From Robbsia andropogonis (GTDB lineage Bacteria > Pseudomonadota > Gammaproteobacteria > Burkholderiales > Burkholderiaceae): a stretch of DNA of 64,000 bases. Below are positions 1 through 9,015 of the stretch, piece after piece (within the stretch, counting starts at the first letter, position 1; every line of letters starts with the position of its first letter). The stretch spans positions 214,533 to 278,532 of the forward strand of contig NZ_LAQU01000004.1 in assembly GCF_000970345.1 (NCBI RefSeq), read 5' to 3'. Under the pieces are notes generated by a model, which worked only from the letters and a program-made list of their open reading frames with translations, was not told the origin of the DNA and ran no database searches. Position numbers and translations under genes: made by a program.

Positions 1-1956
1 GAATGCGCGGGCCAGATGCGGCTGCGCGCCGATGCATTCTATCTGGATGGTTTCTCGCCCGCGTGCAATCCAGCGATGTGGCAACCCCGCTTGTTCAAAG
101 CGCTTGCTCGAATGGCTGACGAGGGTGCCACGGTTGCTACGTATACAAGTGCGGGACAGGTCCGGCGCGACCTGATCGATGCGGGTTTCGCCGTGCGTCG
201 CCTGCCCGGCTTCGGCGGCAAACGACAAATGAGCGCCGGCCCCTTCGCGCCACGCTGGCGGGTTCGTCGACATCCGCCCCCGATTCCCGCCGTTTGCCAG
301 TCAGGCGATACAGGAACCAATAGCCCGGTCAACGCGACAAGCAAACATCGTACGGCCATGATCATCGGCGCTGGCGTTGCCGGCAGCGCGGTTGCAGACC
401 AATTGACACGCCGCGGTTGGCACGTCGTGCTGATAGAGCGGTCCGAGCGGGCAGCCCAAGGCGCTTCGGGGAATCCTGCCGGCATTTTTCATCCTGTGGT
501 GACGCGAGACGAAGGTCGCGCGACCCGATGGAGCCGTGCCGCTTTCCTATATGCGTTGCGCTATTGGCGAAATCTCGACCGTCACGACACTGACGGGGCC
601 GGACACATTGGCACGCTCAGCACACATCGTAGATTGCGTTGGTCTGACACCGGGTTGGTGCAGCGGATCGCGCGCGTCAGCGGCACCAGCGTTCCCAACG
701 CTGACGATCTCGATGCACGCGGTAGAACCCAAAAAATCGTAACCGACCTCGCTAATCCCAATAAAGCAATGGAGATTCCGGCCAGTGCGCCGTCGTTGTC
801 GGTGACAGAGGATGAGGGCGGAGATGTGCCAGAAGCACCAGGGCTGCCTGCTTCTATCGCCGAACGAGTAACCTCCCCCATTATCCATGCGCTTACAGGC
901 GTTTCCCTTCAAGGCGACGGATGGTGGTTCAAGGAGGGCGGCTGGATCGATCCGCGGTCGCTCATCGATTGCATGCTTCACCGCGCGCGATCAGCAGCGC
1001 ACGCGAAGACACCAACAGGAAGGGCTCCCGATGATGCTCCTCTCATCGATACCCACACCGCTCATGACGTGTCGCCACTGGATATCCGATTCGGCGTGCA
1101 TGTCGCACGCGTATCACAACACGATGGTACGTGGCACGCGTACGACGCAGAAAATACGATCATCGCGTCCGCCGATATTGTCGTACTGGCGAACGCATCG
1201 GACGCGGAGCGTGTCGCGGGTATAAATTTTCTGCCGACGGAGCCGGTTCGAGGTCAATTGACGGTACTGCCTCTAGTGCCTCAAATCAGGAGTGTCCATG
1301 CACGGGCGGACACTTTTGAAGACACGCCGCTTTCCGCTGCTCATGCCACGTTGCAGGCATTGAAAATGCCACTGATCGGTGGTGCCTACGTGATTCCCTT
1401 GCCGACACCCGCGCATGCGAAACATGAAGGCAGGACAGGCAATCCGTCTGACATTGGAGCAACCTTACTGACAGGTGCAAGCTATCAAATAGGCGACACA
1501 AGTACCGCTATCCGCGATGCGGAACACCGCGATAACCTTGCACGCCTGGCCTTATTGCTGGATCTCCCACCAGACACATTTCTAGCGTTGTCAGCAGACC
1601 CCTGCGCATCCAATGACCAATTATTAAACAATACGATTGGTGGCCGTGCCGCCATTCGTTGTGTAACAGGCGACCGCATGCCGTTTGTAGGGCAATTGCC
1701 AAACACAGAAGTCGCGCTGGCTAAAGCGTCCGCCCTACGCGGCGCCCATCTTGCCGATGTGCCACGAATGCCAGGCCTGTTCGGCATATTCGGCCTGGGC
1801 TCACGTGGCATTCTGTGGTCCGCCCTCGCCGCGGAATGCCTTGCCAGCCTCATTGAAGGAGAGCCCGCGCCGATCGAAAACGATCTCCTAGACGCGATGG
1901 ATCCGGCGCGATTTCTTCTTCGACACCTGCGGCGCTCGTCAAGCGAGCCTCGGTAA
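1..1956 (+). CDS. mnmC: MnmC, bifunctional tRNA wobble-uridine methyltransferase/FAD oxidoreductase, 5' truncated by window edge
   Basis: Completes the mnm5s2U wobble modification of tRNA: the C-terminal FAD domain removes the carboxymethyl group and the N-terminal SAM domain methylates the product. The frame is open to base 1, so the start lies outside the window. The first 80 or so codons are the end of the methyltransferase domain (YLDGFSPACNPAMW, then GFGGKRQM). The FAD-binding GAGVAG motif is at bases 367-384, followed by GASGNPAGIFHPV, and the typical FGLGSRGILWS end is present. The FAD part (about 530 residues) is longer than usual because of polar stretches around bases 690-870 and 1400-1510. 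The gene is followed by the origin-like region. Identity is clear from the motifs; only the missing 5' part is unseen. Confidence 0.93.
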   Translation, partial: ECAGQMRLRADAFYLDGFSPACNPAMWQPRLFKALARMADEGATVATYTSAGQVRRDLIDAGFAVRRLPGFGGKRQMSAGPFAPRWRVRRHPPPIPAVCQSGDTGTNSPVNATSKHRTAMIIGAGVAGSAVADQLTRRGWHVVLIERSERAAQGASGNPAGIFHPVVTRDEGRATRWSRAAFLYALRYWRNLDRHDTDGAGHIGTLSTHRRLRWSDTGLVQRIARVSGTSVPNADDLDARGRTQKIVTDLANPNKAMEIPASAPSLSVTEDEGGDVPEAPGLPASIAERVTSPIIHALTGVSLQGDGWWFKEGGWIDPRSLIDCMLHRARSAAHAKTPTGRAPDDAPLIDTHTAHDVSPLDIRFGVHVARVSQHDGTWHAYDAENTIIASADIVVLANASDAERVAGINFLPTEPVRGQLTVLPLVPQIRSVHARADTFEDTPLSAAHATLQALKMPLIGGAYVIPLPTPAHAKHEGRTGNPSDIGATLLTGASYQIGDTSTAIRDAEHRDNLARLALLLDLPPDTFLALSADPCASNDQLLNNTIGGRAAIRCVTGDRMPFVGQLPNTEVALAKASALRGAHLADVPRMPGLFGIFGLGSRGILWSALAAECLASLIEGEPAPIENDLLDAMDPARFLLRHLRRSSSEPR

Positions 1957-2163
1957 AAAATACTTTCTTGACTGGGTCTGGACAGCCGCAGCGATTCAAG
2001 CGGACGTTTATCGACGGATGTGTTCCTCCAGCGAACGACTGCTTTACCACCCTGAAGCCATCAGCCGAACATGGCCTCGTGCAATGCGACCAGACTCTCG
2101 CTGATTCGTTCCGATCTTGTTCACAAAATAAAAGCACTTGCCAGGCAAAGCCCGCTGCAATCT

Positions 2164-2172
2164 TGTGGATAA
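2164..2172 (-). promoter_or_regulatory. DnaA box, reverse orientation
   Basis: TGTGGATAA on the plus strand is a perfect complement of TTATCCACA, 161 bp before the first forward module of the predicted origin. A one-mismatch relative (TTGTTCACA) lies about 50 bp upstream. Confidence 0.6.
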
Positions 2173-2332
2173 CTTTGTTAGTAATGGGGCGGTGCAGCGT
2201 TGACGATTTCTGCATAACCCCGAAACAGAATGATAAGCGTGTCGAGGGAAGCGCCTTTTCCATGCAACAATCCCCGAAGCATACCGACCTTATGAATACT
2301 ATAACTATATGAAAAATATGATAATTATAGGC

Positions 2333-2399
2333 TTATCCACAGAAAATATCGACCTTTGTTAACTACTACTATGTTTACTTAAGGTAAACATGAGTTAAC
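2333..2399 (+). repeat. Origin module A: DnaA box, DnaA-trio-like tract, inverted repeat
   Basis: TTATCCACA (2333-2341) is followed 22 bp from its start by TTTGTTAACT and then ACTACTACTATG (to 2373). The complementary strand of that tract reads 3'-TGATGATGATAC, the pattern of DnaA-trios used for strand opening next to a DnaA box. It continues into a 7-5-7 inverted repeat TGTTTAC/GTAAACA (2372-2390) and GTTAAC (2394-2399). The same module recurs 496 bp downstream. Confidence 0.65.
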
Positions 2400-2828
2400 G
2401 ATATGGAAGGTATTCCGTTTCTGTTGACAATGTGAAGAACCCACTGAACTTCATCACTGCCACTTCAAAAAAGGCAGTAAATATGTCCATCTACTCAAGA
2501 GATAGCCCTCGATGTGCCCGCTTATAAAATAAGCAACCTTGCAGCAATTGCTTTGCGTACGAAATTGGCGAAAGTCAGCCCTTGTCGATCAGGACCGTTC
2601 GTTGGTGTGAAATCGGTGTCTGTGAAAAACCGGGATCGCCGATGCAAAGAGCCTGCGTAAAAAGCGATTTGGGCGCAAAAGGTGGGGATTACATGTGCAC
2701 GGATCTTGAAGAACTGGCGTTTCACCCTACTTCCATCGAAAGAACGCGATAACATGCACTTGTCATACCGTGTTTGTCCCGGGGTATACAGCATATTCAA
2801 CACGTTGTTAACAGGGAAGTTAACGGGG

Positions 2829-2895
2829 TTATCCACATAAATCACGGTCCTTTGTTAACTATTACTACGTATACATACGTAAACAAAGTAAACGC
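2829..2895 (+). repeat. Origin module B: DnaA box, DnaA-trio-like tract
   Basis: TTATCCACA (2829-2837) is followed at the same 22-bp offset as in module A by TTTGTTAACT and ATTACTACG (to 2869), then an AT-rich tract with two TACGTA hexamers and GTAAAC repeats. GTTAAC occurs just before the box at 2807 and 2819. Conserved spacing between two copies suggests a functional duplication rather than chance. Confidence 0.65.
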
Positions 2896-2900
2896 TATCG

Positions 2901-3434
2901 TTTAAAAGACAGGCGAAAAATATGGGGCACGAGCGATGTCCCCGATATTTCACAGGATGTCGTGACACCAATGCGAATGATCTGGGCGGCGTCTTCGCCA
3001 TGACGTGGAGTCGCCGATCGTGATGTGACGAAAGAATCGTATTTGGCAGAACGCACCAAACGGTGCATTTGCAGCATGAATGTAATTCATATTACTGCCC
3101 TTGCTCGCCGTGATGGTCGTCTGGAACGCAAATAGCAGCGCGATGCTGTGGCAGAATGACTGCCCGCCGGATCGAAATGAGTGAATCCATCCGTCGATAG
3201 GCGGCGAAAGTCATCGTTCAGTCGATCGGTACAATCGATCTGGAGGCCTTCCAAGGGGTCCAGGAGCCAGTTCCAAGCATTGAGCGGCCATTGGGGTGTC
3301 TTTGATGCTTCTCGGGCCGCGTACGGTGTTTGAGGCCGTTTGCACCTAATTCGGGGTAACGCGGCAGGTCAATAGCAAGAGGGACGCCGCACCCCTGTGC
3401 GCGAGTCCCCGGATGTCATGGGAGACAGCACCAA
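2901..3434. other. Gene-free right flank of the origin region
   Basis: No open frame with coding character and no RNA gene was recognised here. The stretch runs from the last DnaA-trio-like module to the ribosome-binding site of the antiporter gene and is less AT-rich than the modules. It probably contains the antiporter promoter, but no convincing -35/-10 pair was seen. Confidence 0.4.
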
Positions 3435-4802
3435 ATGAATGCCGCTTTTTCTTTCTTGCCGTCGTCATCGAATTGGATGGCTGACGACGTACTTTGGGCT
3501 GGGATCGCCTTGTTGTTTGCCGGCATCTTTGGCGAGCTGGGCTGGCGTCGCTGGCACATTCCGCGCGTCAGCGGATACGGGCTGGTGGGGGTGCTCGCCG
3601 GGCTGTGCGGGGTTTTCAACAAAGACCATGGCGCGGTGGCGACGCTACTGCCGGATGCGCGCCTGCTTGTCGATGTCGCGCTGGGTGTCTTGCTATTTCA
3701 ACTGGGCGGTCATGTATCACTGCGCTGGATACGGAACAACCCCTGGCTGATTGTCATGAGCTTGGCTGAAGCGACGCTTTCCCTTTTGTTGGTCGCAGGC
3801 CTCGCATTACTTTGTGGTGTGGCGCCGATGACCGCATGGATACTCGGTGGTCTGGCGATGGCAAGCGCGCCAGCCATGTTGCTACACCTGCGTGGCGAAC
3901 TGCGTGCGCAAGGGCAGGTCAGTGAGCGGATGTTGGTGCTTAGCGGCCTCAATAGCATTTATGCCGTGCTGGTCGTCAAACTAGGCTCGGCCTGGCCCCA
4001 CCAAGTCTTCTATGGCGACCTGGCGGCGTCGTTGTTGCAACCGGCTTACCTGATTATCGGTTCCGTGATAGTTGGCATGGCGCTAGCGGTGGCGTTTCAC
4101 TTCCTCGGCACCTACGTGGTCGCGCGCGCGGAGTGGGGTGGCGGGCCAGCCCAGCAACGTGCCGAGTTCGTGCCGGCGGGCGCGCGTGACCGGACCGCGG
4201 GTGTCGTCATGTTGTACGGTCCGGTGCTGATAGGTATCGGCGTCTGCGATTTGTTGAAATTGTCTCCCATTCTTGCGATGCTGGTCGCGGGAATGATTTT
4301 CGGCAATCACGGAGAGCGTCCGCGTGGATGGGCAAGGGAGTCGGGTTCGGCGACCTGGTTGATCACGGTGATCCTGTTTGTCCTTACCACGGAAACGTTC
4401 CGGTGGTCCGACTTGTCTTCCGGAGCGCTGGTCGCCGTCGTGGTGCTGGCCGCGCGTGCCATGGCGAAAATCAGCATGACCGCCTTGTTTGCGCGTCGTT
4501 CCGGGATAGGCGTGCGCAAAGGACTGGCCTTGGGGATCAGTCTGACCCCGATGTCGTCCCTCGCCTTTGTGCTGATGAGTGACACGTTCCTTCTTTACCC
4601 GTCATTCGACCCCGGGCTGAAGGCCATCGTGATGTGCGCGGTGGTAGCCTCGCAGTTGATTTTGCCGGTTTGTATTTACCGGGCGCTGATGTGGGTCCAG
4701 GAGGCGCCGCGAATCCCTGTTTCTGCACGGGCGGCCGAGGCCGGCCGGGCACGACGTGGCGGTAAGGAAAGGGCGGCCGGTGAGGCAGGCAGCGCCGGTT
4801 GA
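3435..4802 (+). CDS. CPA2-family (Kef-type) cation:proton antiporter
   Basis: A polytopic inner-membrane protein of 455 residues predicted to exchange a monovalent cation (K+ or Na+) for protons. It shows about 11-12 hydrophobic segments and the Na_H_exchanger pattern: GYGLVGVLAGL near residue 50, DVALGVLLFQLGG near 80-90, and a late GISLTPMSSLAFVLM segment. No TrkA-N (NAD-binding) domain follows, so it is shorter than KefB or KefC, and the C-terminus is a charged Arg/Gly-rich tail. GGAG 14 bp upstream supports this ATG. It is first gene to the right of the predicted origin, on the same strand as the ligase gene 156 bp downstream. Ion specificity cannot be read from the sequence. Confidence 0.85.
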   Translation: MNAAFSFLPSSSNWMADDVLWAGIALLFAGIFGELGWRRWHIPRVSGYGLVGVLAGLCGVFNKDHGAVATLLPDARLLVDVALGVLLFQLGGHVSLRWIRNNPWLIVMSLAEATLSLLLVAGLALLCGVAPMTAWILGGLAMASAPAMLLHLRGELRAQGQVSERMLVLSGLNSIYAVLVVKLGSAWPHQVFYGDLAASLLQPAYLIIGSVIVGMALAVAFHFLGTYVVARAEWGGGPAQQRAEFVPAGARDRTAGVVMLYGPVLIGIGVCDLLKLSPILAMLVAGMIFGNHGERPRGWARESGSATWLITVILFVLTTETFRWSDLSSGALVAVVVLAARAMAKISMTALFARRSGIGVRKGLALGISLTPMSSLAFVLMSDTFLLYPSFDPGLKAIVMCAVVASQLILPVCIYRALMWVQEAPRIPVSARAAEAGRARRGGKERAAGEAGSAG

Positions 4803-4958
4803 ATGCATCGTCGTGGTTTGACCGGTGGGGTATCGTACATGGAAGGCATTGCTGTACGCCGCAACGCCTTCGATGGTTTTCAAATCGGCGAACACGTTGT
4901 CGTGTGCATTATTTTTCGCGGTTTGCCGTGTCACATCATTATGTAATCCGAATAGTCT

Positions 4959-6083
4959 ATGGCCTTGGAACCTTTTGTCGAATCGCGTCCGTTTACGCTT
5001 GGCGTCGAACTGGAAATCCAGATCGTCGATCGCTTGAACTATGACTTGACCCATGCAGCCTCGGACTTGCTTGCCTTGGTAAAAGACGAGCCGATCGATG
5101 GCTTGATCACGCCAGAGATCACGGAAAGCATGATTGAGATGTCCACGGGTATCTGCGCGGATTACCAGGATGTTTTGCGGCAGCTTGGCGCCGCACGCGA
5201 TGTATTGGTGCAGGGAGCCGATCAATTGAATGTCGGTCTGGCCGGTGGCGGCACGCATCCGTTTCAGCGCTGGAACGATCGACAAATCTACGACAGCCCT
5301 CGATTCCACTATATTTCAGAACTGTATGGCTATCTCGCCAAGCAATTTACGGTGTTTGGGCAGCATGTTCACGTAGGCTGCCCAAGCGCTGACGATGCGC
5401 TTTATCTGCTGCACTCGCTTTCGGCTTTCGTCCCACACTTCATTGCGCTTTCGGCATCCTCACCTTATGTGCAGGGGGAGGACACCGGTTTTCATTCGGC
5501 ACGGCTGAATTCTGTCTTCGCCTTTCCGCTCAGCGGACGTGCGCCTTTTGTCTTGACCTGGGACGATTTTGTTGTCTATTTCGACAAGATGCGCCAGACC
5601 GGGGTCGTAAACAGTATGAAGGACTTTTACTGGGATATCAGGCCAAAGCCGGGATTTGGCACGATCGAAGTGCGTGTAATGGATACACCCTTCACAATAG
5701 AACATGCATCCGCCATTGCGTGTTATATCCAGGCCATTGCCCGGTGGATTTTGCATGATCGGCCTTTTGTGCCCATCGAGGACGACTATCTGGTTTATAC
5801 ATTCAACCGTTTTGAAGCGTGCCGGTTTGGGCTGGATGGTGTAATGGTGGATCCACGTTCGCATGTGCGCATGACAATCGCTGATGCGGTACTGGCGACC
5901 ATTGATCAGATCACGCCGCATGCCGAGGCGCTGGGAGGCCAGGCGGCATTGGCGGTGATTCAGCAAGCGGCGAACGCGCGCATGAATGATGCCACCCGTC
6001 TGCGCCAGACGGTATTGCGGGAAGGTGCGCTGGACGAGGCTGTTCGTCAGCAGTGCGATCACTGGCGTCGCGTGCGGGCGTGA
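4959..6083 (+). CDS. YbdK-type carboxylate-amine ligase (glutamate-cysteine ligase family 2)
   Basis: Member of the GCS2 family, which joins a glutamate gamma-carboxylate to an amine with ATP; E. coli YbdK has weak glutamate-cysteine ligase activity. The 374-residue length is normal for the family. Visible family features are [12 protein letters not shown] near residue 14 (metal-binding acidic residues), [10 protein letters not shown] near 95, QHVHVGC near 133 and [13 protein letters not shown] near 236. The ATG has only a weak ribosome-binding site, but the homology begins right after it. It is probably cytosolic. The physiological substrate is unknown for most family members, so a role in glutathione-like chemistry is inference. 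Confidence 0.9.
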   Translation: MALEPFVESRPFTLGVELEIQIVDRLNYDLTHAASDLLALVKDEPIDGLITPEITESMIEMSTGICADYQDVLRQLGAARDVLVQGADQLNVGLAGGGTHPFQRWNDRQIYDSPRFHYISELYGYLAKQFTVFGQHVHVGCPSADDALYLLHSLSAFVPHFIALSASSPYVQGEDTGFHSARLNSVFAFPLSGRAPFVLTWDDFVVYFDKMRQTGVVNSMKDFYWDIRPKPGFGTIEVRVMDTPFTIEHASAIACYIQAIARWILHDRPFVPIEDDYLVYTFNRFEACRFGLDGVMVDPRSHVRMTIADAVLATIDQITPHAEALGGQAALAVIQQAANARMNDATRLRQTVLREGALDEAVRQQCDHWRRVRA

Positions 6084-6853
6084 AGATTGATAAGTCGCGT
6101 TCCAGGAAATGCGTTGTTGCAAATTTCCACAATTGAAATACGCATTTCAAGCCTGAATATTTTTCAATACTCGCTTAAAATAGTCGCACTGCGACAGGAT
6201 TCTGATGTGGTCGCTGGAATATGACGGTGAATGAAAGAATTGCCGAAAGCGTTGCATCGGAAGGTTCGATCTGGATCCGGTGGTCCATTCATGCGCTTGG
6301 TGGTGAATTCTTGCGGCTTATGTCACGATGTTTCACTAGAGCGCGATATTGTTGTATAAAAAGGCACGCGGGAACTAAGTGGCATTTGGTCAGTCGTGCG
6401 GACGGTTGTTGTTCTCTTCTTGTGTAATGAAATGCCGGACGGATGATGTGGCGTGCTGTGCCTGCATAAACGTCATCAAGTAGAACCGCGAGATGGCGTA
6501 ATATTTTTTGGTCCTTTTTAAGATAAGCTTTGCCAAATCGGTTTGATGGTGTGGGTAGACCGTAAGTGAATCGGCATGGATCCGGATATTCATCCCGCGC
6601 GTGGGATTGTCGGAATGGAGATACTCGGGCGAGGTAGCGATTGCGCAGGGTTGTATGTGGATTGAATGGCTGATTTGCCCAAATATGCGTTTGTGTCTAA
6701 ATAGTCGAATGAAGGAAAATGGCTCGATGTGACGGGTTCGGTTCCTTCGGCTTTTGTGTAGACATAGTTGGTGTTGCGAAGGGGTCCGTCAACGCAAAGC
6801 GGCTGTCATGAAAACGTATTAGACCTGCTAAACAGAGATAAGAGCGAATATTG
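6084..6853. other. 770-bp intergenic region, no gene supported
   Basis: AT-richer than its neighbours. The only open frame of note (6221-6427, 68 codons) has no recognisable domain, an unconvincing ribosome-binding site and odd residue composition, so it is not called. No DnaA box, parS site or strong terminator was seen. It should contain the promoter of the downstream MarR gene. Confidence 0.4.
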
Positions 6854-7552
6854 ATGAGTGAAGCAGTGTACGGCGAAGAGGTGATGGGACGCATCACCCA
6901 CGGCATGTTGCGGCTGAGTACAGCCATGCGCAGCCAAGCGTGGAGTTGGGCAGAAGGCGCGGGCCTGACACCGACGCAAGGCGAAATTCTCGTGTTGCTG
7001 ATGCAACGTAAGTCGGCGTTGCGTCTTGGTGAGATCGCACGTCAGACCGCGTTGACCGCGGCGACTACCAGCGATGCGGTCAGCACGCTCGAAACCAAGG
7101 GTCTGGTGGAAAAACGCCGTGCCGTCGATGACGGGCGCGCGTTGGCCGTGCGCTTGACAGCGAAGGGGCGCACTGCGGCCAAACGCGCGGCGCTCTGGCC
7201 TAATTTTCTGCAATCCGCGGCGTCATCACTGCCGGTGGAAGAGCAGGGCGCGTTGTATCGTTCCTTGTTGAAGGTAATCAACGAGCTCGAGGTCAAGGCA
7301 CATATCCCGACGCATCGGATGTGTTTGAGTTGCGAGCATTTCGAGCCGTTGGGCGAGGCAGGAAAAGAAGGCAAGGTTGCGAAGAAGACGGCGCGTAGCG
7401 CCAAGGTTCGTGCTGTCGCGCCTGTACACCATTGCACCGCCTTGAAGATCGATTATCCCGACACGGGCATACGACTGGATTGCGCGGCGTGGGAAGAAGC
7501 CAGCGAATCCAAGCGCAAGAAACATTGGAAGTTGTTTGTCCAGACGGCGTAA
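6854..7552 (+). CDS. MarR-family transcriptional regulator with C-terminal Cys/His motif
   Basis: A winged-helix repressor or activator of 232 residues. The MarR core covers residues 15-145: LTPTQGEILVLL, recognition-helix region TALTAATTSDAVSTLETKGLVEKR, and wing DDGRALAVRLTAKG. Unusually it continues for about 75 residues with a cysteine/histidine cluster: CLSCEHF (near 157), HHC (near 196) and a further C near 213, separated by a Lys-rich linker. Such spacing could bind zinc or an iron-sulfur cluster, making this a metal- or redox-sensing MarR; that is inference. The ATG at 6854 is preferred over the TTG immediately before it. It stands alone, so its targets are not apparent. Confidence 0.85.
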   Translation: MSEAVYGEEVMGRITHGMLRLSTAMRSQAWSWAEGAGLTPTQGEILVLLMQRKSALRLGEIARQTALTAATTSDAVSTLETKGLVEKRRAVDDGRALAVRLTAKGRTAAKRAALWPNFLQSAASSLPVEEQGALYRSLLKVINELEVKAHIPTHRMCLSCEHFEPLGEAGKEGKVAKKTARSAKVRAVAPVHHCTALKIDYPDTGIRLDCAAWEEASESKRKKHWKLFVQTA

Positions 7553-7886
7553 GCCGCCGACGGTCACACGACCGACCGTCAAAACGGTGCGGTATTTCAT
7601 CGCAAGTACGCTGATTTATCCCCACACAAAATGTTGCGCCGCCCATTAGGGTGGCGCATTCTGCCGATGCGACGGCGATCGTCGCACCGGACGAACGGCG
7701 GTGCCATTCCTGGAAGTGTCGACTTATTTATGCCTTGGTCGCGACTATCGGCACCGTGCATCACGATTTGTCCCAAATACCTTTTTTATAAAGCGATGAG
7801 ACGATTCATTTCGTTCTCAGCGCGCATTCGGTTTCTCCCGCAGAATAACGGTTGGTTTTTCACGAATCGTCTGCATTGGAGCGGTC
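7553..7886. other. 334-bp intergenic region, no gene supported
   Basis: Contains short inverted repeats around the CCGACGGT/ACCGTC copies at 7557-7585 that could end MarR transcription, but there is no clear U-tract. The AT-rich stretch near 7780-7860 probably carries the promoter of the reductase gene. Open frames here are short and do not resemble proteins. Confidence 0.35.
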
Positions 7887-8996
7887 ATGAGCGCATTATT
7901 TTCGTCGCAGTCGATACGAGGGTTGACGCTGCGCAATCGCATCATTGTCTCCCCTATGTGCCAATACGCCTGCGACAACGGCGCTGCCAATGACTGGCAT
8001 CGCACCCATTGGGGCCATCTTTCGTATTCAGGCGCAGGCTTGTTCATCACCGAGGCCGTTGCGGTCGAGCCGGATGGGCGTATCACATCGCGGGACCTCG
8101 GGCTGTGGGACGACGCGACACAGGCGGCCATGGCCTCGGTGCTGGCATCCGTGCGCAGATACTCGGATATGCCGATAGGCATGCAGATTGGTCACGCCGG
8201 GCGCAAGGCATCATGTGCGGTGCCGTGGGAGGGGGGAGCGCAAGTCGGCGAGGCAACCGGTGGATGGCAGACCGTCGGACCATCGGAACTGGCCTTCGCG
8301 GAAGGTGATCGTGCGCCCCGACGCCTGAGTGTCGAGGAGATCGCGCGACTAGTGCAGCGATTCGTGGATACCGCCACGCGTGCCGTGTCGCTGGGTGTTG
8401 ATGCATTCGAGATCCACGCCGCCCATGGCTACCTGTTGCACCAATTTCTGTCGCCGCTGTCCAACCAACGAGATGACGCCTATGGCGGGGCATTGGAAAA
8501 TCGCATGCGCTTCCCATTGGCGGTATTTGATGCAGTACGTGCGGCGGTGCCTGAAGCGATTCCCGTTGGCGTGCGTGTCTCTGCATCGGACTGGGTGGAT
8601 GGCGGTTGGGATATCGAGCAAACGGTAACATTCGCGAAGCAATTGAAAGCGCGCGGTTGCGATTGGATCGATGCATCGTCCGGAGGCCTATCCGGTGCGC
8701 AACGCATTCCAGTGGGACCAGGCTATCAGGTTCCCTTCGCGGAACGCCTGAAGCGCGACGTCGGCATGCCGACAATGGCCGTTGGGTTGATCACTGAACC
8801 GACCCAGGCGGAGACAATCGTGGCAACCGGACAGGCGGATATGGTCGCTATTGCCCGCGCGATGTTGTACGATCCGCGTTGGCCCTGGCATGCGGCCGCC
8901 ACTTTAGGCGCGCAAGTCATTGCGCCGCCGCAATACTGGCGGTCGCAGCCACATGGGGTTAAGGGGTTGTTCGATACGGCGAAGCCGTCTTATTGA
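7887..8996 (+). CDS. Old-yellow-enzyme family NADH:flavin oxidoreductase (YqjM-like)
   Basis: FMN-dependent reductase of 369 residues with a TIM-barrel fold, expected to reduce activated C=C bonds of enones, nitro-compounds or other electrophiles using NAD(P)H. Family signatures are NRIIVSPMCQYA near residue 18 (the Cys is typical of the YqjM/xenobiotic-reductase subgroup), GHAGRKAS near 110, EIHAAHGYLLHQFLSPLSN near 175 (active-site His) and YGGALENRMRFP just after. The following SET-domain gene starts 19 bp downstream, so the two may be co-transcribed. The natural substrate cannot be inferred. Confidence 0.92.
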   Translation: MSALFSSQSIRGLTLRNRIIVSPMCQYACDNGAANDWHRTHWGHLSYSGAGLFITEAVAVEPDGRITSRDLGLWDDATQAAMASVLASVRRYSDMPIGMQIGHAGRKASCAVPWEGGAQVGEATGGWQTVGPSELAFAEGDRAPRRLSVEEIARLVQRFVDTATRAVSLGVDAFEIHAAHGYLLHQFLSPLSNQRDDAYGGALENRMRFPLAVFDAVRAAVPEAIPVGVRVSASDWVDGGWDIEQTVTFAKQLKARGCDWIDASSGGLSGAQRIPVGPGYQVPFAERLKRDVGMPTMAVGLITEPTQAETIVATGQADMVAIARAMLYDPRWPWHAAATLGAQVIAPPQYWRSQPHGVKGLFDTAKPSY

Positions 8997-9015
8997 TTCA
9001 AGTGATGAGTGTGCG

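Larger units (their letters stand above)
2160..2900. other. Predicted chromosomal replication origin (oriC)
   Basis: An AT-rich, gene-free stretch between mnmC and an antiporter gene. It holds three perfect DnaA boxes (TTATCCACA at 2333-2341 and 2829-2837, its complement at 2164-2172), two AT-rich DnaA-trio-like tracts and five GTTAAC hexamers (2358, 2394, 2807, 2819, 2854). In Burkholderia chromosome 1 the origin is near mnmC/mnmG and parAB rather than beside dnaA, which fits this layout: parS and parAB lie 12-17 kb away and no dnaA, dnaN or rpmH is in the window. Origin activity is inferred, not shown. Confidence 0.75.

Noticed and set aside
6221..6427. 68-codon plus-strand frame in the ybdK-marR gap
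   Set aside because: No family resemblance, Cys/Trp-rich chance-like composition, no clear ribosome-binding site.
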